A stretch of 64,000 nucleotides of DNA from Zhuqueibacter pondensis (lineage in GTDB: Bacteria > Zhuqueibacterota > Zhuqueibacteria > Zhuqueibacterales > Zhuqueibacteraceae): positions 62,001 to 126,000 of the forward strand of contig JAPDQK010000005.1 in assembly GCA_034505955.1 (NCBI GenBank), read 5' to 3'. Shown here in pieces: positions 1 to 11,755 of this stretch; position 1 is the first letter of the stretch; every line of letters begins with the position of its first letter. The position numbers were made by a program, and so were the translations under genes. A model generated the notes under the pieces. It was not told the origin of the DNA. It saw only the letters and a list, made by a program, of their open reading frames with translations, and did no database searches.

Positions 1-2636
<2,636 letters not shown>

Positions 2637-2775
2637 GACAATCGACTCCATGGTCCATTAAGTTCGCAAAACAAAAATAAAATCCCGCCCTTCCGCCATT
2701 TGGTCAACACCAGGAAAAGCGGGACCTTCGCAAAAGTGCAGGCAACTCTGCATGGCAAGAAGCGGCTCCCTCGGC

Positions 2776-3153
2776 TCAAGGAATCAGTTTTTGGTATTCT
2801 TCGGCCGGAAGAAGATTGTTGATTTCGTTTTTGTCCGAAATTTTCAGTTTAATCAGCCAACCTTCACCATAGCAGTCCTGATTGATCAGCTCGGGATGAT
2901 CGTTCAATGTGGAATTGGTTTCGACAACTCTTCCGCTCAACGGCGCGAAAAGGTCGGAAACCGTTTTGACCGCCTCAATGGTCCCGAATGACTGCATCTG
3001 GGCGGTCTCGAAATTCACCGCAGGAAGCTCGACGAACACAATATCACCCAACTCGCTTTGTGCATAGTCGGTGATGCCGACCGTGGCAATCTCGCCATCG
3101 ATGCGCACCCACTCATGCTCGCGCGTGTACAGCAAATCGGAAGGGAAATTCAT
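2776..3153 (-). CDS. gcvH: Glycine cleavage system H protein
   Basis: This 125-residue lipoyl carrier shuttles the aminomethyl intermediate between the P, T and L proteins. The start MNFPSDLLYTREHEWVR is typical, and the lipoylation site lies in IEAVKTVSDLFAPLSG, where the lysine of AVKTVS is the expected acceptor. Length matches the family. The start has an AGAGGT-type ribosome site just upstream. It sits between accC and gcvP with gaps of about 90 and 139 bases, all on one strand, so co-transcription with accB-accC is possible. No gcvT or lipoamide dehydrogenase gene is in the window, so those parts must be encoded elsewhere. Confidence 0.95.
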   Translation of the reverse strand: MNFPSDLLYTREHEWVRIDGEIATVGITDYAQSELGDIVFVELPAVNFETAQMQSFGTIEAVKTVSDLFAPLSGRVVETNSTLNDHPELINQDCYGEGWLIKLKISDKNEINNLLPAEEYQKLIP

Positions 3154-3244
3154 ACCTCTAAGCCTCGTTATAAGTTCGTAGGTTCGGTGGTACTGCCTTG
3201 TTCGGAAATTGCCATTATTCCGTGCTCTCGAATAAAAATCTGAT

Positions 3245-4615
3245 TCACGCTCCCAAACCTGTCGGTGTGGTCAGTTTGAGCCGTTTGAAGAAATTTTCAA
3301 CATATTTCGTGTCAAAATTGCCGGACTGAAAATCAGGATCGGCCATGACTTTACGGTGAAAGGGAATCGTGGTGTGGACGCCATCGATGATGAATTCCTC
3401 CAACGCCCGCTCCATGCGCTCGATCGCTTCGGCGCGGGTACGCCCTCGTGTGATCAGCTTGGCGATGAGCGAGTCATAAAACGGCGGAATTTGATAGCCG
3501 GCATAGACATGGGTGTCCACACGAATGCCGGGCCCGCCCGGCACATGGAATGCGGTGATTTTCCCCGGCGAGGGGCGAAAATCATTTTCGGGATCTTCGG
3601 CATTAATCCGGCACTCCATGGCATGACCGCGCATTTTGAAATTCGGATTGATGTGATCGAGACGTTCGCCGCGCGCGATGCGAATTTGCTCTTTCACCAA
3701 ATCCAGTCCGAAAACCGTTTCGGTCACCGGATGCTCGACTTGAATACGAGTATTCATCTCCATGAAATAGAAATTGCCGTCCTGAAAGAGAAACTCAATG
3801 GTGCCGGCATTGACGTAGTTGACGCTCTTCGCGCCGGCCACCGCGGCCTCGCTCAGACGCTGGCGAATCTCCGGAGTGATGGCTGGCGAAGGCGACTCCT
3901 CGATCAATTTCTGATGCTTGCGTTGGATCGTGCATTCGCGCTCGCCCAGCGAAATCACGTTGCCGTGCATATCGCCGAGTATTTGCACTTCGATGTGCCG
4001 TGGATGCTCGAAGTATTTTTCGATATAAACTGCCGGATTGCCGAATGCGGCCTGGGCTTCGGTCTGGGCTTGATTGAACGCATTCTCCAATTCACCGGCC
4101 TCGCGCACAACACGCATGCCGCGACCGCCGCCGCCGGCAGTGGCTTTGATGATCACCGGATAGCCGATGGCTTCCGCCACAGCCAACGCAGCTTTTACAT
4201 CCGGCAAAATGCCCTCACTACCCGGCATCGTCGGCACGCCCGCCTTGCGCATGGTTTCCTTGGCGAAGGCCTTGTCACCCATCGCCGTGATCATCTCCGC
4301 GGAGGGGCCAATGAACTTGATATCACAGGAGGCGCACATCTCGGCGAACAGCGCATTCTCTGCAAGAAAACCATAGCCGGGATGAATGGCTTCGGCATTG
4401 GTCACTTCCGCCGCACTGATGATGCGGGGAATATTCAAATAGCTTTCTCGACTCGACCCCGGACCGATACACACCACTTCATCGGCAAACCGCACGTGCA
4501 GCGATTCGGCATCGGCTTCGGAGTAAACCGCAACAGTTTTAATGCCCAATTCTTTGCACGCACGGATGATGCGGAGCGCAATCTCGCCGCGGTTGGCAAT
4601 CAAAATTTTTTTCAA
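3245..4615 (-). CDS. accC: Acetyl-CoA carboxylase, biotin carboxylase subunit
   Basis: This ATP-grasp enzyme carboxylates the biotin of AccB in the first step of malonyl-CoA synthesis. The 456 residues match AccC: N-terminal KKILIANRGEIALRI, the glycine-rich ATP loop KATAGGGGRGMRVV, the metal and catalytic region FYFMEMNTRIQVEHPVTE, and the C-terminal biotin carboxylase domain. The start codon is TTG (4613-4615), with GAGGA about ten bases upstream; no ATG fits the conserved N-terminus. accB lies 91 bases upstream on the same strand and gcvH 91 bases downstream. Pyruvate or propionyl-CoA carboxylase biotin carboxylase subunits look similar, but the adjacent AccB favours acetyl-CoA carboxylase. 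Confidence 0.95.
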   Translation of the reverse strand: MKKILIANRGEIALRIIRACKELGIKTVAVYSEADAESLHVRFADEVVCIGPGSSRESYLNIPRIISAAEVTNAEAIHPGYGFLAENALFAEMCASCDIKFIGPSAEMITAMGDKAFAKETMRKAGVPTMPGSEGILPDVKAALAVAEAIGYPVIIKATAGGGGRGMRVVREAGELENAFNQAQTEAQAAFGNPAVYIEKYFEHPRHIEVQILGDMHGNVISLGERECTIQRKHQKLIEESPSPAITPEIRQRLSEAAVAGAKSVNYVNAGTIEFLFQDGNFYFMEMNTRIQVEHPVTETVFGLDLVKEQIRIARGERLDHINPNFKMRGHAMECRINAEDPENDFRPSPGKITAFHVPGGPGIRVDTHVYAGYQIPPFYDSLIAKLITRGRTRAEAIERMERALEEFIIDGVHTTIPFHRKVMADPDFQSGNFDTKYVENFFKRLKLTTPTGLGA

Positions 4616-4706
4616 ATCGCTTTTATCCTCAATCGTTGACCACCTGATTTTGCATGATCAAGTTTTATCCGCATCCCCCGATGGCCTTGTTGATGCAAAA
4701 TCGTGG

Positions 4707-5192
4707 TCAAATTTTCTCCACGCGAAAGAGCGGCTGATTGTATTCTACCGGTTGCGCATTCTCCACCAGAATTTCGACAATACGACACGGAAACTCCGCC
4801 TCGATTTCATTCATCAGCTTCATGGCTTCGATGATGCACAACACCTGGCCTTTGCTGACCATGCTTCCCGCTTGCACGTACGGATCCGCATCCGGCGCCG
4901 GCGCGCGATAAAAAGTGCCGACCATCGGCGATTTGATCTCGACAAGGTTTTTTGCCGGAGCAGGTGTCTCAGCAGCAGGTTTCGGAGGCTCCACGACAGG
5001 CATTGGGTGAGGAAATGGAGCAGACGCTGGAACGCCAACCGGTGGCGCAGGAATCTGGATGTGCGTCAGGGGGTGAGAATTACTCGGATACTTCGAGATT
5101 TTCACCTTGCGACCCCAACGGGACACTTCCAAATCCGCAATGTTACTTTCTTCGACGATTTTGACCAATCGCCGGATTTCTTCTTCTTTCAT
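4707..5192 (-). CDS. accB: Acetyl-CoA carboxylase biotin carboxyl carrier protein
   Basis: This 161-residue carrier holds the biotin that shuttles CO2 between AccC and the carboxyltransferase. The N-terminal helix (MKEEEIRRLVKIVEESNIADLEV) is typical of AccB. A Pro/Ala-rich linker spans about residues 45-85, and the C-terminal biotinyl domain contains CIIEAMKLMNEIEAE, with the biotin-accepting lysine in AMKL (usually AMKM). GGAGG lies seven bases before the ATG. It is the first gene of the accB-accC pair and the likely promoter lies in 5193-5364. No accA or accD is present in the window. Confidence 0.95.
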   Translation of the reverse strand: MKEEEIRRLVKIVEESNIADLEVSRWGRKVKISKYPSNSHPLTHIQIPAPPVGVPASAPFPHPMPVVEPPKPAAETPAPAKNLVEIKSPMVGTFYRAPAPDADPYVQAGSMVSKGQVLCIIEAMKLMNEIEAEFPCRIVEILVENAQPVEYNQPLFRVEKI

Positions 5193-5364
5193 GCTTCATC
5201 CTCCAACCCCAAATGTCAGTTACATACTTCCGAGAATAGTTTGAATACCAACGGTACTTGTTTCGTGAACAGGTCAATATAACTGATAATCGCAAAAAAG
5301 TCAACTCAATTTTCGGGTGAAAAACAGCGCAGGAATTTATCAAAAAGCGGAACAGATCATCCGT

Positions 5365-7554
5365 TCACCTTAAAAAGGCCTCATGTAATCCTCCGTCCAC
5401 GCTGAGAATTTGTCCGGTCGTCTTCCGGAGACGATTGCTCAAGAGTAAGAAAATCGCCTCGGCTTGATCAGTGGGCGTAATGGGCTGCTTCGTCAGAGTG
5501 CGATCCGCGTAAAATTGTGCGAGCCTGGTTCGCAGCATTTCCTCCGACTCGGTTTCAGAATATGGAATTTGGTATTTGGTTAACGAAGCGATGACCCGGT
5601 CGCGTGGGAACATCGAGCTGCCCTGCACCACTGTGGCCGGCGCAACACCGTTGACGCGCACCAACGGCGCCAGTTCAATAGCCAGTTCGCGCACGAGATG
5701 ATTGGCCGCGGCTTTGCTGGTGTCGTAGGCGAAACTGCCTTTCTTGGGAACCACCGCGTTGACACTGGTGGTCAATACCAGATTCGCTGCCAATCCCTGC
5801 TCCCGCCAGATCCTGGCAGCTTCATCGGCGACGAAGTAAGCGCCGGTTACATTGATGGCGAAGGTGAGTGCCCATTTGTCATCGGGAATGTGGCCGGTGA
5901 GATCGGGCGGAACAAAGATGCCTGCGGTGATTACCACCGCGTCGAGACCACCGTAGGCGAGCACAATGCCCTCGAGCATGGTGCGGATGCGGTCGCGTTG
6001 GGTGATGTCGGCGCTCAAGCCAATGGCCGGACCGCAACTCGAAATGCCGGTGCCGGCCACGCCGATGCCGAGACCGTGCTGGTCGGTGATTTCTTTCGCG
6101 GTCGCCTTTGCAGCTTCTTCGTTGAGATCGATACACGCGACATGCGCACCTTCTTTCACCAAACGCGGTGCCACTTCTTTGCCAATGCCGCTGCCGGCAC
6201 CAATGACAGCAATGATTTGTCGCGCCAGCTCCTTTTCCGGCGGCATGCGCCGCAGTTTCGCTTCTTCGAGCAGCCAGTACTCGATGTCGAATGCCTCTTG
6301 TTGCGGCAGGGCAATGTATTCGTCGATGGCCTCGGCCCCGCGCATGACTTCCACGGCAGCATTATAAAATTCAGCCGTGACCCGTGATTCGCTCTTGTCC
6401 TTGCCCCAGGCAATCATGCCGAGACCCGAGATCAAAATGACCGTCGGATTCGGGTCGCGCATCGCCGGCGAATTCGGACGTTTGCAGCGATTGTAATAAT
6501 CGGCGTAATCCTGGCGATATTTTGCCAAACCTGCCGCGAGTTTCTTTTTTAATTCGTCCACCGTCTCGCTCTGCGGATTCCAATCGACATACAGTGGTTT
6601 GATTTTGGTACGCAAAAAGTGATCGGGGCACGAGGTGCCAAGCTCCGCGAGTCTGGGAGCATCCATGCTATTGACGAAACGCAGCATCATCTCGTCATCC
6701 TGGATCGTGCCGACGAAACGGCGATGCTGGCTCACCTGCCCGCGCAACCAGGGTAGAATTTGCACAAATAGTTCCCGGCGCTTTGCCGGTTCGAGCGCAC
6801 GATATTTCGCACCGCCGAATGTTTTCTCGCCTTTGTCATGCTGCGCAATGTATTGCGCTGCGCGTTCGATCAGGGTCAATGTCAATTCATAACATTCGTA
6901 GTCGTCATTGGCCCAGTTGATCAGTCCGTGCTGGCCGAGAATGACGCCTTTGGCGTGGGGATGCTGCTTGCAGATTTCCTGCAGCTTCAAGCCGAGATCA
7001 AACCCTGGTCTCTGCCACGGTGTCCAGATCACCTCCTCACCGTAGATTTTCTGTGTGAGGGTTTTGGCATTTTTCGCCGCCGCGATGGCGATGACGGCGT
7101 TGGGATGCATGTGGTCGACGTGTTTGTAAGGAATGAAGGAATGCAACGGGGTATCAATCGAAGCGGCGCGCGGATTGAGATTGAAGGTGCAGTGCGGATA
7201 CATGCCCGCCATCTTGTCCTCAATTTCACTCTTCGGCCCGCGTTTTTCCGCACTAAAATAGAGTGTCTGCAATGCGAGCAGTTTGTCCTGATACAACGAC
7301 GCAAAATTTTCCTTCGTCGAGGTTCGCAGATCACCACCGGAGCCTTTGACCCACAACACTTCGACCGGTTTGCCGGTGAGCGGGTCGCGTTCGGTTATTT
7401 TCGACGAAGTGTTGCCACCGCCAGTGTTGGTGATGCGCTGGTCAGCGCCCAGCAGGTTGGAACGGTAAACCAGTTTGCCGACCGGATCGAGCTTCTCAGC
7501 TTCGCTTTGATTCCAGAGAAATTTGACGAATTGATAGGATTTGCTTTGGTTCAT
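5365..7554 (-). CDS. rhaD: Bifunctional rhamnulose-1-phosphate aldolase / short-chain dehydrogenase
   Basis: This fusion protein joins a class II aldolase (about residues 1-430) to a short-chain dehydrogenase (about 450-729). The aldolase half should split L-rhamnulose 1-phosphate into DHAP and L-lactaldehyde; the second half should oxidise or reduce lactaldehyde. The aldolase part has the zinc-site motifs KHVDHMHPNAVIAIA and GQHGLINWANDD. The dehydrogenase part has VIGAGSGIGKEV for NAD(P) binding and the YxxxK pair in AYDTSKAAANH. I start at ATG 7554 because AGGAG lies nine bases upstream; a longer in-frame version from 7575 has no such site. Rhamnulokinase is the next gene upstream. No rhamnose isomerase, mutarotase or regulator is seen here. 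Confidence 0.93.
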   Translation of the reverse strand: MNQSKSYQFVKFLWNQSEAEKLDPVGKLVYRSNLLGADQRITNTGGGNTSSKITERDPLTGKPVEVLWVKGSGGDLRTSTKENFASLYQDKLLALQTLYFSAEKRGPKSEIEDKMAGMYPHCTFNLNPRAASIDTPLHSFIPYKHVDHMHPNAVIAIAAAKNAKTLTQKIYGEEVIWTPWQRPGFDLGLKLQEICKQHPHAKGVILGQHGLINWANDDYECYELTLTLIERAAQYIAQHDKGEKTFGGAKYRALEPAKRRELFVQILPWLRGQVSQHRRFVGTIQDDEMMLRFVNSMDAPRLAELGTSCPDHFLRTKIKPLYVDWNPQSETVDELKKKLAAGLAKYRQDYADYYNRCKRPNSPAMRDPNPTVILISGLGMIAWGKDKSESRVTAEFYNAAVEVMRGAEAIDEYIALPQQEAFDIEYWLLEEAKLRRMPPEKELARQIIAVIGAGSGIGKEVAPRLVKEGAHVACIDLNEEAAKATAKEITDQHGLGIGVAGTGISSCGPAIGLSADITQRDRIRTMLEGIVLAYGGLDAVVITAGIFVPPDLTGHIPDDKWALTFAINVTGAYFVADEAARIWREQGLAANLVLTTSVNAVVPKKGSFAYDTSKAAANHLVRELAIELAPLVRVNGVAPATVVQGSSMFPRDRVIASLTKYQIPYSETESEEMLRTRLAQFYADRTLTKQPITPTDQAEAIFLLLSNRLRKTTGQILSVDGGLHEAFLR

Positions 7555-7754
7555 GTGAATTTGTCTCCTGAGCAAAACATGATATTACCCGGGAAAGACT
7601 ACTATAACCGCGAAGATTTTAGAACACAGATTTTCGCAGTTCCACATCAGCGCAAATCTGCGCCAATCAGTACCCAGAAAATTTGATTGCGGCAGTGTGC
7701 CTTTATGGTGAATTTGGGGCGCGCCACGACAAATAAAACTCCTCTTAACTAATC

Positions 7755-9227
7755 TTAAACGCACAATGCCAGAAATCGCCTATACGCCTGCTCCCACAAC
7801 TCCGTTTCCTGCGGTTCGTAGCGCACCAACGGGAACGAGTCGCGGACGATGCGCCGCGCTGAGGCCAGTGATGCTACATGTCCGAGTGCGATGGCTTGAA
7901 TGAGTACGTTGCCGATTGCAGTGCACTCCACGGGACCGGCCAAAACGGTGCGGCCGGTGGCGCTGGCGCTGAGTTGATTGAGCAACAAATTTTTGCTGCC
8001 ACCGCCAACGATGTGCAGCGTTGTCAACTTTCGACCGGTCAATTCTTCCAACTGGTCGAGCCGCTGTCGATATAAAAGCGCCAGACTTTCCAGTACGCAA
8101 CGCACGATTGCTCCTGGCGTCGTGGGTACAGATTGATTGGTCTCGCGGCAATACGCTGCGATTTTTTGCGGCATCTCGCCGGGTTTGGAAAAGCGTTCAT
8201 CAGTCAGATCGAGAATTGCCTGTAACGGTGCGGCAGCTTCGGCCAGGTGCGCCAACTGATCATAACTGTATTCCTGATCCGTTTTGGCCCAGGCGCGACG
8301 ACATTCCTGCACGATCCACAACCCGGTGATGTTTTTCAGAAACCGAATGCTGCCGCCAAAACCGACCTCATTGGTGAAATTGTACTCGCGGCTCTTGGCG
8401 TTGATAATTGGCACAGGACTTTCGATGCCCAGCAACGACCAGGTGCCCGAGCTGAGATAGGCCCAGTTGTCACCTTCTGCAGGCACCGCAGCAACGGCCG
8501 CTCCTGTATCGTGCGAGCAACCGGCGACAACTTCCACACCGGATAATTTCGTCTCGGCGGCAATGGCCGGCAATAACGGACCGAGCTTCGTTCCCGACGG
8601 AACAATTTCAGGAAAAATTTTTTCAGGAAATCCGAATTTTCGAATGAGTTGCTGCGACCAATTCCGCTGCTGAGGATTGTACAGTTGCGTGGTGCTGGCC
8701 AGCGATTCCTCAATCTTGCCCACGCCGGAAAACAGAAAATTGAAATAATCACCAATCGTAAGAAATCGCTCAGCCGCATTGAGAATTACCGGTCGTTGCT
8801 GCAGATCGGAGTGAAGTTGATACAGCGTGTTGATGGACATGAACTGGATGCCGGTCTCTGCGAAAATCTCGTCAGCGGGCACGATGGCAAACGCGCGCTC
8901 CAAACCGCCATCAGTACGACTGTCGCGGTAATGAAACGGCGCGGTCAACATCGGCTCATTCCCCTGCAACAACACATAATCAACGCCCCAGGAATCGCAA
9001 CTCAAGCTCGACACGGAGATTCCTCGCGCTGCCACTTTGCGCAGGCCGGTTTTCAATTCCTCGAAAATACGCAGCATGTCCCAGCGCAATGAGGCGGAGA
9101 TTGAAACCGGGCCATTGGAGAAACGATGGATTTCCTCCAGCGTGAGCCGTTCATTGGCGAGTGTGCCAAGCATGACTCGTCCGCTTTCAGCGCCGAGATC
9201 GCAAGCAATGTAATGATGTGTAGCCAC
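7755..9227 (-). CDS. rhaB: Rhamnulokinase
   Basis: This FGGY-family sugar kinase phosphorylates L-rhamnulose at C1, giving the substrate of the adjacent aldolase. About 490 residues match the family length. Seen motifs are ACDLGAESGRVMLG near the N-terminus, SCDSWGVDYVLL, SSGTWSLLG in the middle, and HIVGGGSKNLLLNQL for nucleotide binding. The ORF can begin at TTG 9233, but that leaves AGGAG only three bases away. GTG 9227 (giving M-ATHHYIACD) has ideal nine-base spacing and is my choice. It is separated from the aldolase-dehydrogenase gene by 200 bases on the same strand, and the two probably form a rhamnose operon. Confidence 0.93.
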   Translation of the reverse strand: MATHHYIACDLGAESGRVMLGTLANERLTLEEIHRFSNGPVSISASLRWDMLRIFEELKTGLRKVAARGISVSSLSCDSWGVDYVLLQGNEPMLTAPFHYRDSRTDGGLERAFAIVPADEIFAETGIQFMSINTLYQLHSDLQQRPVILNAAERFLTIGDYFNFLFSGVGKIEESLASTTQLYNPQQRNWSQQLIRKFGFPEKIFPEIVPSGTKLGPLLPAIAAETKLSGVEVVAGCSHDTGAAVAAVPAEGDNWAYLSSGTWSLLGIESPVPIINAKSREYNFTNEVGFGGSIRFLKNITGLWIVQECRRAWAKTDQEYSYDQLAHLAEAAAPLQAILDLTDERFSKPGEMPQKIAAYCRETNQSVPTTPGAIVRCVLESLALLYRQRLDQLEELTGRKLTTLHIVGGGSKNLLLNQLSASATGRTVLAGPVECTAIGNVLIQAIALGHVASLASARRIVRDSFPLVRYEPQETELWEQAYRRFLALCV

Positions 9228-9265
9228 CTTCAAGATCTCCTGTCAAAATTTCATTCGAATAATGT

Positions 9266-10549
9266 TCATCGTTCAAGCTGAATGCCCAACCAGTTCTCGA
9301 GCGTCGAGTACACAAGCTGGCGTTGTTCTTCCGGCAGATTCCGAATGCGCGTTCCGTGCGTGCCGCCTTTCTTCACAATCTTCACGGCATTCGTCCTGCC
9401 CGCCAATTGCACGGCGCTCGCCGACCAGGCGTCATTCTCGCCATAAATGTAGATGATGTTGTCGCCATGATCTCGCAACCACACATAAAGATTTTGCATG
9501 GTTTCGGGGTGGTATTCCACCCTGGCATCTTTCGGAACAAAAATTTTGTTTGTCGGATCTTTGATGGCAGTGAGATAATTCTTGAAATCGGTAATATCAT
9601 AGCCGTAGTAGCCCAGCTCGGTATACGCCTGATACATAAACGGCTGAAAGTATTTGATGCCGGTGTCGGCATAAAGATAGAGCGGCACCACCGTTCGCAG
9701 ATGGGCAAACATCGAATCGGCCGGCGCGCCGGGAGGTGGAATCGCGCTGCAAGGCGCATTTCCTGACTGCCAAAATGAAAATGAATACTCCAGCACCGCG
9801 TATTCGTACATCAACGCAGCGCCGAATGAAAAAGTGTGGTTTGCATCCTTGCCATGCTTCTCCCAAAGCGGCAGCATTTCCTTTTTCCGCTCGAGCATGG
9901 CGATCTGGAATTTTTTGATCTTTTCGCGGCATGCTTCATCACCCACGCTGCGCAGAAATGAAAAAACGCGCGGATCCTCCTGCGCGAGATTCAATGGTGC
10001 AACATAGGGAACACTTACATCGACATCATTTGGATAAAAATATCGGTAAATGAGCGTCGTTTGTCCGCCTTTGCTGACACCGGTGCTGATCCATTTCCCC
10101 TTGTAAATGGTCCTGAACAACACGGCAACGTGATGCAGATCGTCAGCAGATTGCCTGGCCGTCAGATATTGCCATTCCAGCGAATCGGGTTTTGAGGCGC
10201 CAAAGTAGCGATGCTCGACGACAATCTGGTTGCATTTCAAAATACGGGTCAGCTCTCGCGCTCTGGTGCCGTTGGAGACGGCATATCCTTCAGTTTCGAG
10301 GACGACGGGTTTCGACAAATCGATGTGCGAAACAAATACGGATTGCAGAAATGATTTCCCCGCGGGAGTGCCGTGATCCAGCGGTTGTCGCACACGCACG
10401 AGATACGCTTCCCGAAAAAGCGAATCCGGGGTCATCGGCTTGACCTCGACGACGTCCGGCAGGCTTTTGAGTTGCTCGCGTAGAGAGTTTTCCCGGGCAA
10501 AGAGAAGAGCGGGGAAGATGACGAGGCTAAAGAAGATTCGTTTAAGCAT
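9266..10549 (-). CDS. Secreted prolyl peptidase, family S37 (PS-10)
   Basis: This is a predicted secreted serine peptidase of the S37 family; known members remove proline-containing tri- or tetrapeptides from peptide N-termini. Residues 1-18 form a signal peptide (MLKRIFFSLVIFPALLFA). Family stretches include VRVRQPLDHG and VEHRYFGASKPDS. The nucleophile is the serine of STGVSKGG (S159); the rest of the triad is likely the Asp in GENDAWSAS and the His in GGTHGTRIRN. It starts four bases after the stop of the M24 Xaa-Pro peptidase and probably depends on coupled translation, as no clear ribosome site is seen. With the POT transporter upstream it forms a three-gene peptide-use set. Assignment to the alpha/beta hydrolase fold is firm; exact specificity is inferred. 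Confidence 0.85.
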   Translation of the reverse strand: MLKRIFFSLVIFPALLFARENSLREQLKSLPDVVEVKPMTPDSLFREAYLVRVRQPLDHGTPAGKSFLQSVFVSHIDLSKPVVLETEGYAVSNGTRARELTRILKCNQIVVEHRYFGASKPDSLEWQYLTARQSADDLHHVAVLFRTIYKGKWISTGVSKGGQTTLIYRYFYPNDVDVSVPYVAPLNLAQEDPRVFSFLRSVGDEACREKIKKFQIAMLERKKEMLPLWEKHGKDANHTFSFGAALMYEYAVLEYSFSFWQSGNAPCSAIPPPGAPADSMFAHLRTVVPLYLYADTGIKYFQPFMYQAYTELGYYGYDITDFKNYLTAIKDPTNKIFVPKDARVEYHPETMQNLYVWLRDHGDNIIYIYGENDAWSASAVQLAGRTNAVKIVKKGGTHGTRIRNLPEEQRQLVYSTLENWLGIQLER

Positions 10550-10553
10550 CGTT

Positions 10554-11738
10554 TTAGGAATGAATAAGAATCAGCTCTTTTTGCGGTTTGGAAAGAAACT
10601 CGGCACCGGAGTTTTTGACCACGAACATTTCTTCCACCGTCACGGTGCCGCGATTTGGAACCGTCAAACGCGGCTCGATGGTGAAAACCATGTTCTCTTC
10701 GATCGGCACAAAAGGCTTCTTGGCATATTTCTCCCACGCCGGTCCCAACAAAGCCGTGCCGTCATGGGAGAAGCGGCCGACTTGATGCCCCACGCCATGA
10801 GGAAATTCTTTGTATCCTTGTGAAGTAACAATCTTGCGCGCAATCGCGTCAATTTCATGACCTCGGGCGCCGGGCTTCAATGCTTTGCGGGACTCTTCGA
10901 TGGCTTGCACGATGGTATCGAAGCCGCGTTGCACCTCCTCCGGCGCGCGGGTTTCTCCTTGCGCAAGGATATAAAATGTTCGTTGCAGATCCGAACAGTA
11001 TCCCTCATATTTTACGCCGAAGTCGATGTTCAAAACGTGTCCTTCCTGTACGGTTCGCAGGGTGGGATTGTAATGCGCGTGTGCGGTTTCCGGACCGGTG
11101 AAGACCGCCGGACAGACTTTCGGATCCCAGGCCAACTTCAGCCCGGCTTCCTCGACTTTTTTCTTCATGAAGGCGGCGATCTCGGCTTCAGTGCGTCCCG
11201 GTTTGATGAATTTCGCCGTCAGCGCAAGAATATTTTCCGCCTGCCGAATGGCCTCGGTGATATATTTGATTTCCGTCGGCGATTTGCGCTGGCGCAACGC
11301 GGAGATGACCGGCTCGGCAGAAATCAATCTGTCCTGAAATCCGATTTCGGAAAGCATGTCGTACAGCGTCAGATACATTCCATGCGTCAGCCCGTCACAA
11401 ATTTCACTATCCTGCGAGTAGTTGATGGCAATCCTGGCGGGATTCAATTTTTTCATGTACGGCACGAACAGCGGCCTGATGCCCTCCACAAAATCAACCA
11501 CCTCGTCATACACGCCGAGATCTTCGACGCTTTTTTTATCGTATCGCCCGACAATCGCATGCTTTTTGCCGGAGGAGGAAATGATGATCGCCGAATGCCA
11601 GGTCAAATCGCCGGCCACCAGAAATGGCAGCGTCGGGTCGCCGTTGATCTGGGTTTCCCGGGCAAAAGTGATCCAGCAATCGACGTGGTATTCCTGCAAA
11701 ATCTGGACAGCTTGCGCCACTTTTTCCTTGATCAACAT
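10554..11738 (-). CDS. Xaa-Pro peptidase, M24 family (pita-bread metallopeptidase)
   Basis: This cytoplasmic metallopeptidase should cleave Xaa-Pro bonds, as dipeptidase or aminopeptidase. The N-terminal creatinase-like domain begins LIKEKVAQAVQILQEYHVDCW. The C-terminal catalytic domain has the metal ligands in NIDFGVKYEGYCSDLQR (two Asp), PHGVGHQVG (His), TIEPRL (Glu) and VEEMFVV (Glu). The reading frame extends far upstream inside the transporter gene and is not coding there. ATG 11759 overlaps the transporter stop as ATGA, while ATG 11738 has GGAG seven bases upstream. I prefer 11738, though coupled initiation at 11759 is possible. The gene lies between the POT transporter and the S37 peptidase. 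Confidence 0.88.
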   Translation of the reverse strand: MLIKEKVAQAVQILQEYHVDCWITFARETQINGDPTLPFLVAGDLTWHSAIIISSSGKKHAIVGRYDKKSVEDLGVYDEVVDFVEGIRPLFVPYMKKLNPARIAINYSQDSEICDGLTHGMYLTLYDMLSEIGFQDRLISAEPVISALRQRKSPTEIKYITEAIRQAENILALTAKFIKPGRTEAEIAAFMKKKVEEAGLKLAWDPKVCPAVFTGPETAHAHYNPTLRTVQEGHVLNIDFGVKYEGYCSDLQRTFYILAQGETRAPEEVQRGFDTIVQAIEESRKALKPGARGHEIDAIARKIVTSQGYKEFPHGVGHQVGRFSHDGTALLGPAWEKYAKKPFVPIEENMVFTIEPRLTVPNRGTVTVEEMFVVKNSGAEFLSKPQKELILIHS

Positions 11739-11755
11739 AGCCATGCTCCAACCAA

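Noticed and set aside
3356..4639. Plus-strand open frame of 427 codons
   Set aside because: It is the complementary frame of accC, whose protein is unmistakable; the plus-strand product has no family features.
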